Positions 7,014-15,497 are shown, numbered from the stretch's first letter. The stretch is DNA of 19,999 nucleotides from Acidobacteriota bacterium (GCA_030610025.1 JAUWSP010000005.1:1-19999); one strand, 5' to 3'. Translations and numbers: made by a program. The notes: generated by a model not told the origin, from the letters alone.

Positions 7014-8276
7014 ATGGGACGCAAGATCCAGGCAGTCAAGGGGACCCGTGATCTGTTGCCACCGGAGACAGCCGTCTGGGTGGCGGTGGAGCGGACCGCG
7101 AGAGAGACCTTCGGCGCCTACGGCTACTCTGAGATTCGGACTCCCATACTGGAGGATACGGAGCTCTTCGTGCGCTCGGTTGGAGAGAGCACGGATATTG
7201 TCGGTAAGGAGATGTACACCTTCGCCGATCGGAAGGGGCGCAGCCTGACCCTGAGGCCGGAAAGCACCGCGTCGGTGGCTCGAGCTTTCGTCCAGCACGG
7301 GCTTCACAGGGCTCCTTTGCCACTCAAGGTGTTCTACATCGGTCCACACTTTCGCTATGAACGACCGCAAAAGGGCCGCTATCGGCAGTTCTTCCAGATC
7401 GGTGCCGAGCTCCTCGGCGATGCCGGACCTCAGAGCGACGGCGAGCTGCTCTTGATGCTGGTGCGATTTCTATCCGTCCTGGGCTTCGAAGGGCTTGTCG
7501 TGCGGCTCAACACGGTCGGGGACGAAGAGTCGCGAGAGGCCTATCGCAAGGGACTGCTGGAGTATCTGGAGCCGCATCGAGAGGCCCTGAGCCCCGATAG
7601 CCGGCGGCGTCTCGAAACGAACCCCTTGAGGATCTTGGACTCCAAGGATCCGGCGGATCACCGCGTGCTGGAAGGGGCTCCACAGCTCAGTGAATTCCTC
7701 AGTGCCGAGAGCGCAGCGCACTTCGAGGCTGTTTGCACGATGTTGGATCGGCATGGAGTCGCCTACACCGTCGAGCCTCGCCTGGTGCGTGGCCTCGACT
7801 ACTACACTCGGACCGTGTTCGAGATCATCTCCGAGGGGCTCGGCGCCCAGGATGCCATTGTTGGTGGAGGTCGCTACGACGGTCTGATCGAGGAGCTCGG
7901 TGGGCAAGCCTTGCCTGGTATCGGGTTCGCAATCGGGGAGGATCGCCTCATCGAGGTGCTGCCAGAGAAGTTTCGCAGTGAGGCCATGATGAGCTCGGCT
8001 GTCGCCGTGGCTGCCGTGCCCCCGGTTTCAGCGGCCGAAGCCGTAGCTGTGGCTGAGGAGCTGCGGAGCGAAAATCTGCCGGCGCTGGCTGAGTTGGCCG
8101 ATCGATCGGTACGGTCGGCGCTCAAGCGGGCTGATCGAGCGGGCGTTCAATGGATGGTCCTGATCGGAGAGCAGGAGCAGTCGACAGGCATGGTTACCGT
8201 GCGAGATCTCGAGCAGGGCACGCAGGAGACGATCTCGCGGGGGGATCTGGCGAACTACTTGAGGAGATCGCGATGA
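7014..8276 (+). CDS. hisS: Histidyl-tRNA synthetase
   Basis: 420 residues, the normal bacterial length. It is a class II synthetase that charges tRNA-His with histidine using ATP in the cytoplasm. Visible motifs: KGTRDLLPPE at the N-terminus, motif 1 around IRTPILEDTELF, TLRPESTASVARA, motif 2 FRYERPQKGRYRQFFQIGAE (about 114-132), the histidine-specific LVRGLDYYTRTVFEI (about 257-271), and motif 3 with GGGRYDGLIEELGG then GIGFAIGEDRL. The last 90 residues form the anticodon-binding domain. The ATG at 7014 is preceded by GAGAGG and AGAGGA. The TGA overlaps the aspS start as ATGA, giving the hisS-aspS pair also known in Bacillus and other bacteria. No T-box-like leader was seen; a GC-rich hairpin lies upstream. 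Confidence 0.97.
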   Translation: MGRKIQAVKGTRDLLPPETAVWVAVERTARETFGAYGYSEIRTPILEDTELFVRSVGESTDIVGKEMYTFADRKGRSLTLRPESTASVARAFVQHGLHRAPLPLKVFYIGPHFRYERPQKGRYRQFFQIGAELLGDAGPQSDGELLLMLVRFLSVLGFEGLVVRLNTVGDEESREAYRKGLLEYLEPHREALSPDSRRRLETNPLRILDSKDPADHRVLEGAPQLSEFLSAESAAHFEAVCTMLDRHGVAYTVEPRLVRGLDYYTRTVFEIISEGLGAQDAIVGGGRYDGLIEELGGQALPGIGFAIGEDRLIEVLPEKFRSEAMMSSAVAVAAVPPVSAAEAVAVAEELRSENLPALAELADRSVRSALKRADRAGVQWMVLIGEQEQSTGMVTVRDLEQGTQETISRGDLANYLRRSR

Positions 8277-10072
8277 AGCGCCGTGGCGCAGGAACGATAT
8301 CGACCGGTGATGTTGGAGAGAGGGTGAGGCTGCAGGCCTGGGTTCGCCGGCGAAGAGATCTCGGCGGTCTGATCTTCTTGCAGCTCAGGGATTACTCCGG
8401 CGTCGTGCAGGTGGTCGTCCGGCCCGATGAGCAGCCAGCAGTCGCCGAGAGCCTCGACGCGGTGCGCCTCGAGTGGGTGGTGGATGTAGAGGGAGTCGTG
8501 GAGAAACGCTCAGCTGAGAACATCAATCCAGAGATGGCGACCGGCGAGATCGAGGTGATCCTGGATCGGGCGGAGATCCTGTCCCGGTCGGACCCCTTGT
8601 CGTTCGCGGTTGAAGGCGAGGTCGACGCCACCGAGGAGACCCGACTTCGTTATCGCTTCCTGGACCTTCGTCGCCGAGAGCTGCAGAGCAATCTGCGCTT
8701 GCGGCACAAAGTCACGCTGGAGGTCCTGGAACACCTCGATGAGAGGGGCTTCGTCAACGTAGAGACACCCATTCTCACCCGTTCGACGCCCGAAGGGGCG
8801 CGAGACTATCTGGTTCCGAGTCGGGTGCATCCCCGGTCGTTCTACGCCTTGCCGCAGTCGCCCCAGCTCTTCAAGCAGATTCTCATGGTCTCCGGGCTGG
8901 ATCGCTATTTTCAGATCGCGCGCTGCTTTCGAGACGAGGATCTGCGTGCCGACCGGCAACCCGAGTTCACCCAGATCGATATCGAGATGTCCTTCCCTAC
9001 GGAAGACGACATTTTCGAGCTCATCGAAAGCCTGTTTGCGAGAATCTTTCCCCTTGCGGGCATCGAGCTCGAAGTCCCCTTCCCTCGGATGACTTTCGAG
9101 GCAGCGCTCCGGCGTTTCGGGACGGATCGCCCGGATCTCCGATTCGGGATGGAGATCGGCGACCTCACCGATCTGGTGTCGGAGAGCGAGTTCCGGGCCT
9201 TTCGGCAGACTGCAGCCGACGGCGGGGTCGTTCGTGGCATCTGCGTGCCTGCGGCTGCGAGCAGCAGTCGACGGCAGACCGACGACTGGGCCCAGGTGGC
9301 TCGGGACCAGGGTGCCGCCGGAGTGCTGACGCTCAAGAAGATCGACGGCGAGCTCCAGTTTCAGGTCAAGGGCGTGTTGAGCCAGACCGAGCTGGATGCT
9401 GTCGCCGATCGGCTCGAGATCGCAGACGGAGATCTGGGCCTGCTGGTGGCCGGGCCGAGCGGACTCGTCTCGGCCGCCCTGGGTGCGGTACGCCTGAAGG
9501 CAGCCCAGGACCTCGAGTTGATACCAGCCGACCGACACTCTTTCGTCTGGGTGACCCAATTCCCTCTGCTCGAATGGGACGAGGACTCGCAGCGATGGTA
9601 CGCCTGTCACCATCCGTTTACGAGCCCGGATCCGAGGGATCTCGATAGGCTGGAAACAGACCCTGGAAGTGTGCGGTCACGGGCCTACGACGTCGTGATG
9701 GACGGCCTGGAGCTGGGTGGGGGATCGATAAGAATCCACGACAGCGACCTTCAGCGAAGGGTGTTCGCAGCCCTTGGGATCGAGGAAGAGGAGGCGCGAG
9801 CGCGCTTCGGGTTCCTGCTGGACGCGCTGCGCTTCGGGGCGCCACCGCACGGTGGGCTGGCCCTGGGCCTGGACCGAATCGTCATGGTGATGGCCGGTGC
9901 CTCCTCGATCAGGGATGTCATCGCCTTCCCAAAGACGACCTCGGCCACTTGCCTGATGACCGAAGCTCCGTCGTCGGTCGATGAGGCCCAGTTGATGGAT
10001 CTGGGGATCGCGCTCGCAGACGTCGAGAAGCCCAATGTGACGGCAAAAGGGCCGAGAGAATCGGAATCTTGA
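8273..10072 (+). CDS. aspS: Aspartyl-tRNA synthetase, bacterial type
   Basis: 599 residues: an N-terminal OB fold for anticodon binding (about 1-110), a class II catalytic core, and the GAD insertion (about 300-410) found in bacterial AspRS. Motif 2 FRDEDLRADRQPEFTQIDIE is near residue 219. Motif 3 is GGLALGLDRIVMVMAG near 527, followed by RDVIAFPKTTSATCLMTEAPS. In the OB fold the sequence is RRRDLGG. Leu at position 30, as in E. coli, is generally associated with enzymes that charge only tRNA-Asp, while His there is typical of non-discriminating enzymes, so a discriminating enzyme is inferred. The ATG at 8273 overlaps the hisS stop by four bases and has a strong GAGGAGAT before it; longer upstream frames lie inside hisS. 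The end overlaps the aroB start. Confidence 0.97.
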   Translation: MKRRGAGTISTGDVGERVRLQAWVRRRRDLGGLIFLQLRDYSGVVQVVVRPDEQPAVAESLDAVRLEWVVDVEGVVEKRSAENINPEMATGEIEVILDRAEILSRSDPLSFAVEGEVDATEETRLRYRFLDLRRRELQSNLRLRHKVTLEVLEHLDERGFVNVETPILTRSTPEGARDYLVPSRVHPRSFYALPQSPQLFKQILMVSGLDRYFQIARCFRDEDLRADRQPEFTQIDIEMSFPTEDDIFELIESLFARIFPLAGIELEVPFPRMTFEAALRRFGTDRPDLRFGMEIGDLTDLVSESEFRAFRQTAADGGVVRGICVPAAASSSRRQTDDWAQVARDQGAAGVLTLKKIDGELQFQVKGVLSQTELDAVADRLEIADGDLGLLVAGPSGLVSAALGAVRLKAAQDLELIPADRHSFVWVTQFPLLEWDEDSQRWYACHHPFTSPDPRDLDRLETDPGSVRSRAYDVVMDGLELGGGSIRIHDSDLQRRVFAALGIEEEEARARFGFLLDALRFGAPPHGGLALGLDRIVMVMAGASSIRDVIAFPKTTSATCLMTEAPSSVDEAQLMDLGIALADVEKPNVTAKGPRESES

Positions 10073-11169
10073 CTCGATTCGACCTACAGCTTCGCCATCC
10101 CACGGGTGAAACAACCATCTCGGTGGGGGATGGAGCGCTCGGCGAAGGCGACGCCGCTCTAGAGACATGGGTGAGGCAGCGCAGGGTCTTCGTGATCAGC
10201 TCTGCGGCCCTACTCGAGCTGCACTCCCAGAGTCTCCTGACGCTCTCCAGGCAGGCAGCCTATTGGCACCTTCTCGAGGTTCCTGACGGTGAGGACGCCA
10301 AGAGCATCGCCATTGCCGAACGGCTCTGGGGTGAGATGCTCGAGGCTGGGGCCAAGCGGGACAGCCGGATTGTCGCTTTCGGCGGCGGTACCGTCGGAGA
10401 CCTCGCCGGATTCGTCGCCGGATGCTTCATGCGGGGACTCGAGTACGTCCAGCTGCCGACGACCCTGCTGGCTCAAGTCGATGCGGCCATCGGCGGCAAG
10501 ACGGCAGTCAATCTGACGCAGGCCAAGAACAGCGTCGGCCTGTTCAACCATCCATGGCGTGTCGTAGCGGACACGCGATTGTTGAAGACGCTTCCTCCTG
10601 CCGAGCTGCGCTCGGGTCTGATGGAGGTTCTGAAGATGGCAGTCATCTCCGATGCGGAGCTTTTCTCGGTCCTGGAGAGGGACCTGGAGGGCCTTCTGGC
10701 GGGCGACCCGGGGACACTGGCCCCGGTGGTGGCCGCCGCCGCCAGAGCGAAGATCGACATCGTCGAGCGAGACCCCACCGAGAGAGATGAGCGAATGCTG
10801 CTGAATCTGGGGCATACCCTGGGACACGCACTCGAAGCTGGCCTCGAGTATCGGTCTCTCCGGCATGGCGAGGCGGTGGGTTACGGCATCCTCTTCGCAG
10901 TCCAACTGGCCGAGAGGCGGGGTCTGCCGGTCGAGGCTGCGGAGCGCATCCGGCGTTTGGTCGAGCGTTTCGAGCTGCCCAGGATGCCGGCGCTCGAAGT
11001 CGAACCCCTCATTCGCCTCATCAGCAGAGACAAGAAAGTCAGTGAAGGCGGTTGGCGCTGGGTTCTACCTGTCGATGTCGGCGCTTGTGAGATCAGCACC
11101 GATCTCACCGAGACCGCAATCAGGCGGGAGTTGACGGCCTACCTCGAGCAGCTAGGAACGATTTCGTAG
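10069..11169 (+). CDS. aroB: 3-dehydroquinate synthase, TTG start
   Basis: 366 residues, the usual length. It converts DAHP to 3-dehydroquinate, the second shikimate-pathway step, using NAD and a divalent metal. Motifs present: PDGEDAKS, the NAD-binding FGGGTVGDLAGFVAG near residue 104, LPTTLLAQVDAAIGGKTAVN, and KNSVGLFNHP. The metal ligands are Glu about 186 (in LMEVLKMAVISD), His 249 (LNLGHTLGHALE) and His 266 (HGEAVGYG). The start is a TTG at 10069 inside TTGA, overlapping the aspS stop; no ATG or GTG fits better, and GAGAGAA/GGAA upstream can serve as SD. The gene ends in TAG. Coupling to two tRNA synthetase genes suggests co-expression of aromatic biosynthesis with translation. The next gene lies 157 bases downstream and probably has its own promoter. 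Confidence 0.96.
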   Translation: MTRFDLQLRHPTGETTISVGDGALGEGDAALETWVRQRRVFVISSAALLELHSQSLLTLSRQAAYWHLLEVPDGEDAKSIAIAERLWGEMLEAGAKRDSRIVAFGGGTVGDLAGFVAGCFMRGLEYVQLPTTLLAQVDAAIGGKTAVNLTQAKNSVGLFNHPWRVVADTRLLKTLPPAELRSGLMEVLKMAVISDAELFSVLERDLEGLLAGDPGTLAPVVAAAARAKIDIVERDPTERDERMLLNLGHTLGHALEAGLEYRSLRHGEAVGYGILFAVQLAERRGLPVEAAERIRRLVERFELPRMPALEVEPLIRLISRDKKVSEGGWRWVLPVDVGACEISTDLTETAIRRELTAYLEQLGTIS

Positions 11170-11216
11170 CACTTCAAACTCCTACGATTGCAGAGGCCGG
11201 CTACTGTGAAATGTGG

Positions 11217-11265
11217 CACGAGAGAGTCGTGTGCTCTGGGTCTATAATCGGCGCGGCGGGCCCGC
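11217..11265 (+). promoter_or_regulatory. Candidate promoter with two dyads upstream of the HD-GYP gene
   Basis: A perfect TATAAT lies at 11243-11248. The -35 position (about 11220-11225) has no TTGACA match, but it is covered by the dyad CACGA (11217-11221), GAGAG, TCGTG (11227-11231). A second perfect palindrome, GCGGG/CCCGC, occupies 11256-11265 where transcription would begin. A weak -35 plus flanking dyads would suit a promoter that is activated or repressed by a dimeric regulator. The rest of the 157-base gap after aroB holds only a 6-bp repeat around the aroB stop, without a T-run. Confidence 0.4.
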
Positions 11266-11326
11266 TGAGAAGCTGGTTGGTCCATCGGGCCTGCACCTCT
11301 GCCACGATTGGAAAGGTAATTGGGAA

Positions 11327-13090
11327 ATGGCATCTCTGCTCAGCATCCTCAAGCGCTTGAAGCTTCGCCATTTCCTGTTCGCCCTACTGCTGATTGCAGG
11401 GATTGTCCCACTGGCTTTCAGTAGCTTCCTGGTCATTCGCCAGAATCGAGAGATCCTGGAGACCCAGGAGAAGGGATATCTCACGCGCTCGACGCAGTTC
11501 CTGTCGCAGGAACTGGATCAACACCTCTCCTCGACGCGGCGGCAGCTCATGCAGTTGGGGCAAAGCCTGGTAGCGATCCCGTCGAAGTCCGAGATGGCCG
11601 AGAAGCTTCGTCAACCCTGGGTGCAGGAGTACCTCCGCGAGTTTCTTTCCACGGATCCCACTCTGGTCGGTCTACGCGTTCTGGGCACGGACGGCGTGGG
11701 TCCGTACATGGCGGCGATCCGACAGTCACCGAGCCTTCGAACGCAGCTCGACGAGGCTTTCGGGGAGTCTGAGGAGAAAGCAGCGGTCGTCTACCGGTTC
11801 TTGACGCTCGAAGAGACCGCGGACCCTGTCGCGGTCCTGGCGGTCCCGATCACCGACTCGAGCGGCCAGCCGCAACTTTTTGTCGAGGGAGTGACTCGCC
11901 TGCGAAGGATGGAGACGCTCTTTCAGCAAGAGGCCCGCGGCGAGGTGTCCGTCTTCTTGATCGACAATCAGGGCGGCATTCTGTGGGGTGGAGAGGCGAC
12001 CGAGGAGATGCGGCGTGCAGTCCGTCGGTCTCGTCTGGTTCGGGACTTCGTTCAGACACCGCTGAATATGACTCAAGAGTACTCGGTCGTGTCCGATGGG
12101 AGTGAAGAGCGGATGCTGGGCAGGGTCGGACCTGTCGAGGAGGCGGGATGGGGAGTCGTCGTGCAGCGCCCGGCCGCCATTGCTCTGGCAGCGGTTCAGG
12201 AGATGGTCTTCAATACGGCTGTCTCGACGGCTGTGCTGATTGCTTTCGCTTTGGGAATCGCCGTGGCTGCAGCGCGCGGGGTCAGCCGCCCGATTCAGGA
12301 GTTGGCAGACACCACGCACCAGATTGCGGCTGGGAATTTCGGCCAGCGCGTCGAGTTGGGAGTGGCCAGCCAGGAGATTCGCGAGCTGGCCGACGACTTC
12401 AATCGCATGAGCGATCATGTGCGCAGCCATGTAGAGCAGCTCAAACGAGCCGCTCAGATCAACCGGGACCTGTTCGTGGGCTCGATGCGGTCGTTCGTGG
12501 CAGCGATCGATGCCAAGGACCCCTACACCCGCGGCCACTCGGAACGAGTCGCGACCTACAGCAGAACCATCTCGAAGTTTCTGGGTCTGTCGGAGGAAGA
12601 TAGCCACCAGATCTGGGTGGGTGCGCTGCTGCACGACGTGGGTAAGATCGGCATCGAGGATCAGATCCTCACCAAGGTCGACAGACTGACGGATGCCGAG
12701 TACGACGTCATGAAGCAGCACACAGTCATCGGCGCCCAGATCATGAGCCGGATCGAGCAGCTCAAAGAGATGCTCCCGGCTATCCGTTGGCACCACGAGG
12801 CCTGGAACGGTGAGGGATACCCAGATGGCCTGCATGGCGCGCAGATCCCCTTATCGGCCAGGATCGTCGCCGTGGCGGACACCTTCGATGCCATCACGAC
12901 CACTCGCCCCTACCAGAAGGCCTACGATACGGCCTTTGCGGTCGAGACCATCTCGAAATTGGCCGGCAAGCGTTTCGATGTCGATGTGGTTTCGGCCTTC
13001 CACCGGGCATTCGAAGCTGGCCAGATCAGAAAACGAGAAACACCCTTGCCCGTTGCCGCTGCCGAGGTCAAGGCAGCCGTGGCTAGCTGA
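11327..13090 (+). CDS. Membrane HD-GYP cyclic-di-GMP phosphodiesterase with HAMP domain
   Basis: 587 residues from the ATG at 11327, which directly precedes the first membrane helix. Order: helix 1 (about 16-36), a periplasmic sensor of roughly 250 residues with Cache-like features (LVGLRVLGTDG, VSVFLIDNQGGILWG, EEAGWGVVVQRP), helix 2 (about 295-316), a HAMP segment (RPIQELADTTHQIAAGNF to ELADDFNRMSDHV), then an HD-GYP domain. The catalytic set is complete: GHSERV (His 404), LLHDVGKIGI (His 436-Asp 437), WHHEAWNGEGYPDGL (His 489-490, GYP 497-499) and ADTFDAITTTRPY. Such proteins hydrolyse cyclic di-GMP in response to an external signal. The bound signal is unknown. It is followed after 23 bases by the Roadblock-like gene. 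A longer frame from a GTG at 11213 is less likely because TATAAT lies inside it. Confidence 0.93.
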   Translation: MASLLSILKRLKLRHFLFALLLIAGIVPLAFSSFLVIRQNREILETQEKGYLTRSTQFLSQELDQHLSSTRRQLMQLGQSLVAIPSKSEMAEKLRQPWVQEYLREFLSTDPTLVGLRVLGTDGVGPYMAAIRQSPSLRTQLDEAFGESEEKAAVVYRFLTLEETADPVAVLAVPITDSSGQPQLFVEGVTRLRRMETLFQQEARGEVSVFLIDNQGGILWGGEATEEMRRAVRRSRLVRDFVQTPLNMTQEYSVVSDGSEERMLGRVGPVEEAGWGVVVQRPAAIALAAVQEMVFNTAVSTAVLIAFALGIAVAAARGVSRPIQELADTTHQIAAGNFGQRVELGVASQEIRELADDFNRMSDHVRSHVEQLKRAAQINRDLFVGSMRSFVAAIDAKDPYTRGHSERVATYSRTISKFLGLSEEDSHQIWVGALLHDVGKIGIEDQILTKVDRLTDAEYDVMKQHTVIGAQIMSRIEQLKEMLPAIRWHHEAWNGEGYPDGLHGAQIPLSARIVAVADTFDAITTTRPYQKAYDTAFAVETISKLAGKRFDVDVVSAFHRAFEAGQIRKRETPLPVAAAEVKAAVAS

Positions 13091-13113
13091 CCGACTCCCT
13101 ACAGCCGTCAGTC

Positions 13114-13476
13114 ATGCCTTTTCAGTACGTTCTGGCGAATCTGCTGGCCGACAATCCTGATGCCGAAGCCGCTTTGTTTCTGGATGATGCCGGCGAGACG
13201 GTGGATTTCGCCTGCTCCGAGCAGAGTCCTTTCGAAATGCGTCTGCTCGGGGCCTACCTTGGAATCTACCTCCGCATGATCGGCGGGATGATCTCCGAGG
13301 CGCAGTTGGGTGCGACCCGCCTGTTTCACATCGAAAGGGCTCGCCATCATCTCCACCTCATCGCCCTGCCAGACGGCTACTATCTGGTTCTCGTGCAACG
13401 GCGGCCGGCGAGGGTGGGAAGGGCCCGCAGGAGCCTGCAGATCGCGGCGGAGCAGCTGAAGTCAGAGGTGTTCTGA
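13114..13476 (+). CDS. Roadblock/LC7-like small protein (tentative)
   Basis: 120 residues with an alpha/beta pattern like Roadblock/LC7 domains: a first strand AALFLDDAGETVDFA, a long helix PFEMRLLGAYLGIYLRMIGGMIS, strands RLFHIERARHHLHLIAL and YYLVLVQRR, and a last amphipathic helix RARRSLQIAAEQLKSEVF. Roadblock proteins such as MglB act as homodimeric regulators or scaffolds for small GTPases and other signalling partners. No MglA-type GTPase gene is adjacent; the nearest GTPase is FtsY, 49 bases downstream, but a functional link is only speculation. The ATG at 13114 starts 23 bases after the HD-GYP stop. There is no signal peptide, and the protein should be cytoplasmic. The assignment rests on fold pattern, not on a distinct motif. 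Confidence 0.65.
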   Translation: MPFQYVLANLLADNPDAEAALFLDDAGETVDFACSEQSPFEMRLLGAYLGIYLRMIGGMISEAQLGATRLFHIERARHHLHLIALPDGYYLVLVQRRPARVGRARRSLQIAAEQLKSEVF

Positions 13477-13525
13477 AGACCCGGCTTCTGCCTTGCCAAC
13501 CGGTGATCGGATAGCATTCCGAGCC

Positions 13526-14494
13526 ATGAATGACGAGGACACACTCGACCTGGCGCCCGAGACGGCTCCTCGAGAGCCCGAGAAGTCGGGCTTCTGGGGC
13601 AAGCTGAAGAAGGGTCTGTTCATGACCCACACCGAGTTCCTGGATCGTCTGGACGCGGTGGTCGACGGCCGTGGCGTCATGGACGAAGAGACGTTGGAGC
13701 ATCTCGAGGAGACGCTTATCGGTACCGACCTCGGGGTCGAGACGGCGCTCGAGCTCATCGACTCGGTCAAGGACAGGGTGAAGGGATTCGAAGCCCAGGA
13801 TGTGCTGAAGCTTCGACAGATGCTGGTCGACGAGATGGCGGTTCTCCTGATGGATGCGCCGCAACCGGTCACCCACCTCGACCAACCGACGGTCACGCTC
13901 GTGGTGGGTGTGAATGGTGTCGGCAAGACGACCTCGGTTGCCAAGCTGGCCCGCTGGTCGCAGGAGCGAGGTCAGCGGGTGGTGATGGCCGCCGCAGATA
14001 CATATCGCGCCGCGGCTGTCGAGCAGCTTGCCTTGTGGGGTGAGCGACTCGGGGTGGACGCGATTCACCAGGCCGCCGGTGCAGACCCCGCAGCCGTGGT
14101 GTTCGATGCACTGCAGGCGGCCAGAGCCCGCCGCGCCGATCACGTTATTGTGGATACCGCCGGACGGTTGCATAACAAAGAGCATCTGATGGAGGAGCTG
14201 TCGAAGATCAAGCGGGTCGTGGACCGCGAGGCGATCGGCTGGCAGCGGAGGACCCTGTTGGTGCTCGATGCGACGACCGGGCAAAACGCGATCAGTCAGG
14301 CTCGCGAATTCACCCGTGTCGTAGACGTGGATGGCGTCTTGTTGGCCAAGATAGACGGCACGGCCAAGGGTGGGATGGCGGTTGCGGTGGCTCGAGATCT
14401 TCGACTACCCGTGGTCTATCTCGGTGTTGGCGAGACAGCTGACGACCTGATCGAATTCAGGCCGAGAGATTTCGCCAAGGCATTGTTGGGCTGA
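13526..14494 (+). CDS. ftsY: Signal recognition particle receptor FtsY
   Basis: 322 residues forming the NG domain with a short acidic N-terminal extension (about 1-20). FtsY is the membrane-associated GTPase that receives SRP-ribosome complexes and delivers them to SecYEG. The N-domain has EETLIGTDLGVETALELID. G1 is GVNGVGKTTSVAKLA (about 128-142), G2 DTYRAAAVEQL (159-169), G3 DTAGRL (210-215), and G4 AKIDGTAKGGM (274-284), where Ala replaces the more usual Thr of TKxDGTAKGG. YLGVGETADDLIEF follows. The short N-terminus lacks the long acidic A-domain of E. coli FtsY, as in many other bacteria. The ATG at 13526 was preferred to a TTG at 13493. One base separates its stop from the next start. 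Confidence 0.96.
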   Translation: MNDEDTLDLAPETAPREPEKSGFWGKLKKGLFMTHTEFLDRLDAVVDGRGVMDEETLEHLEETLIGTDLGVETALELIDSVKDRVKGFEAQDVLKLRQMLVDEMAVLLMDAPQPVTHLDQPTVTLVVGVNGVGKTTSVAKLARWSQERGQRVVMAAADTYRAAAVEQLALWGERLGVDAIHQAAGADPAAVVFDALQAARARRADHVIVDTAGRLHNKEHLMEELSKIKRVVDREAIGWQRRTLLVLDATTGQNAISQAREFTRVVDVDGVLLAKIDGTAKGGMAVAVARDLRLPVVYLGVGETADDLIEFRPRDFAKALLG

Positions 14495-14495
14495 G

Positions 14496-15428
14496 ATGCG
14501 GTGGACCTCCCAGCCTCCCGACCCGTTGCATTTCTGGATCGGCCTGGCGCCGCGTTCGTGGCCCGTTGACGCAGGATTGTGGGTCGATCTGGCGCAAGGT
14601 GGACTCGGCGTGGCTTCGAGGCTGCCCGGAGAGCTCCCGATCCGTTGGCAGGTAGAGCCTCCCGGCGAGGCGGTGTACCTGCCGCCTGTCAGCCAGGAGC
14701 TGGAGAGCCGGCGTCGGGACCTGGCGAACTCGATCGTGGAGCTCGGGGAGCCGGTTCTCATTCAGCAGGTTGTCGGCGCTGGCCAGGGATCGGATTCGGT
14801 TTCGGTCTCGGTCGTGTTCGACCCTCTCGAGGCACTTCTGGCTGGTCAGCTGGAATCACTGGCCGGATTGCCGACCGGCTCGAAGGTCGTCTGGCCTCTG
14901 ATCGCGGGCTTGACGGATGATCCCGCCCAGTGGGAGAAGGGGCTCGGGGCGCTCGCAGCGGCAGGAGTGGAGCACGTTCAACCGTTGGCGCTGGACCTCG
15001 AGCCGGCGGACAAAAGGCGGCTCGTCGAGCGAGTCGGTGAAGAGAGCTTTCATGCGCTGTTTCACGGCGATCAACCGTCCGAGCAGTTGTTCTCGAGCCT
15101 GGCGGCGGATCGGGGGTTCGGGCCCTTTTTGCCGCGGCCCCTGCCTCCGGCTGGTGTGAGGCGCGAGAATCGACGCCTCGCCGAACAGTTGGCCAGGGCG
15201 GGGGAGCTCTGGCTGCGGGTCGGACGCTCCGAGTCGGGAGGTCAGGACCTGTATCGATCGGCTCGTTGGGTCGATCGAGAGAGCCACGACCTGTCCGCTC
15301 TTTGTCGGGAAGGCAACCTGGGGGTCTTCCCCTGGCTCGATCCACTGAGCTCCCAGGTGATTGCAGATTTCGTCAATACAGGCAACTCGACGCTGGTTCA
15401 GGAGTTGGAAGCAGACTACCTGGGCTGA
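14496..15428 (+). CDS. Unrecognised 310-residue protein coupled to ftsY
   Basis: 310 residues, no signal peptide or membrane helix, probably cytoplasmic. The ATG at 14496 begins one base after the ftsY stop, so it is probably translated by coupling. The N-terminal third is rich in Trp and Pro (FWIGLAPRSWPVDAGLWVDL). The middle and C-terminal parts alternate strands and helices (KVVWPLIAGLTDDP, AAAGVEHVQPLALDLEPADKRRLVERV, LGVFPWLDPLSSQVIADFVNTG), a pattern that could be a beta/alpha barrel. There is only one Cys, so a 4Fe-4S radical-SAM site is excluded. No catalytic motif is evident. Codon use looks like that of its neighbours, and the minus-strand frames over it lack domain motifs. I do not recognise a family. 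Confidence 0.75.
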   Translation: MRWTSQPPDPLHFWIGLAPRSWPVDAGLWVDLAQGGLGVASRLPGELPIRWQVEPPGEAVYLPPVSQELESRRRDLANSIVELGEPVLIQQVVGAGQGSDSVSVSVVFDPLEALLAGQLESLAGLPTGSKVVWPLIAGLTDDPAQWEKGLGALAAAGVEHVQPLALDLEPADKRRLVERVGEESFHALFHGDQPSEQLFSSLAADRGFGPFLPRPLPPAGVRRENRRLAEQLARAGELWLRVGRSESGGQDLYRSARWVDRESHDLSALCREGNLGVFPWLDPLSSQVIADFVNTGNSTLVQELEADYLG

Positions 15429-15497
15429 TGAACAATGCGGGTGAGATACCTTCCATAGCTCGGCATCGTCATGCTCGAGTGGAGCCTGTCTAGACTC

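Noticed and set aside
8510..9613. Long minus-strand open frame across aspS
   Set aside because: It is antisense to a complete AspRS and shows no motif.
11164..11187. Terminator after aroB (TCGTAG paired with CTACGA)
   Set aside because: The stem is only six bases with a 12-base loop, overlaps the stop codon and has no T-run.
11215..11231. Sigma-54 promoter starting at TGGCAC
   Set aside because: The -24-like TGGCAC has no GC/TTGC element at the required spacing; the nearby TATAAT is a better signal.
11726..12835. Long minus-strand open frame across the HD-GYP gene
   Set aside because: It is antisense to a complete HD-GYP protein with all catalytic residues; the composition is that of a shadow frame.
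14758..15345. Arg/Pro-rich minus-strand frame opposite the gene after ftsY
   Set aside because: The composition is typical of a GC-rich antisense frame, and the plus-strand gene has better start context through coupling to ftsY.
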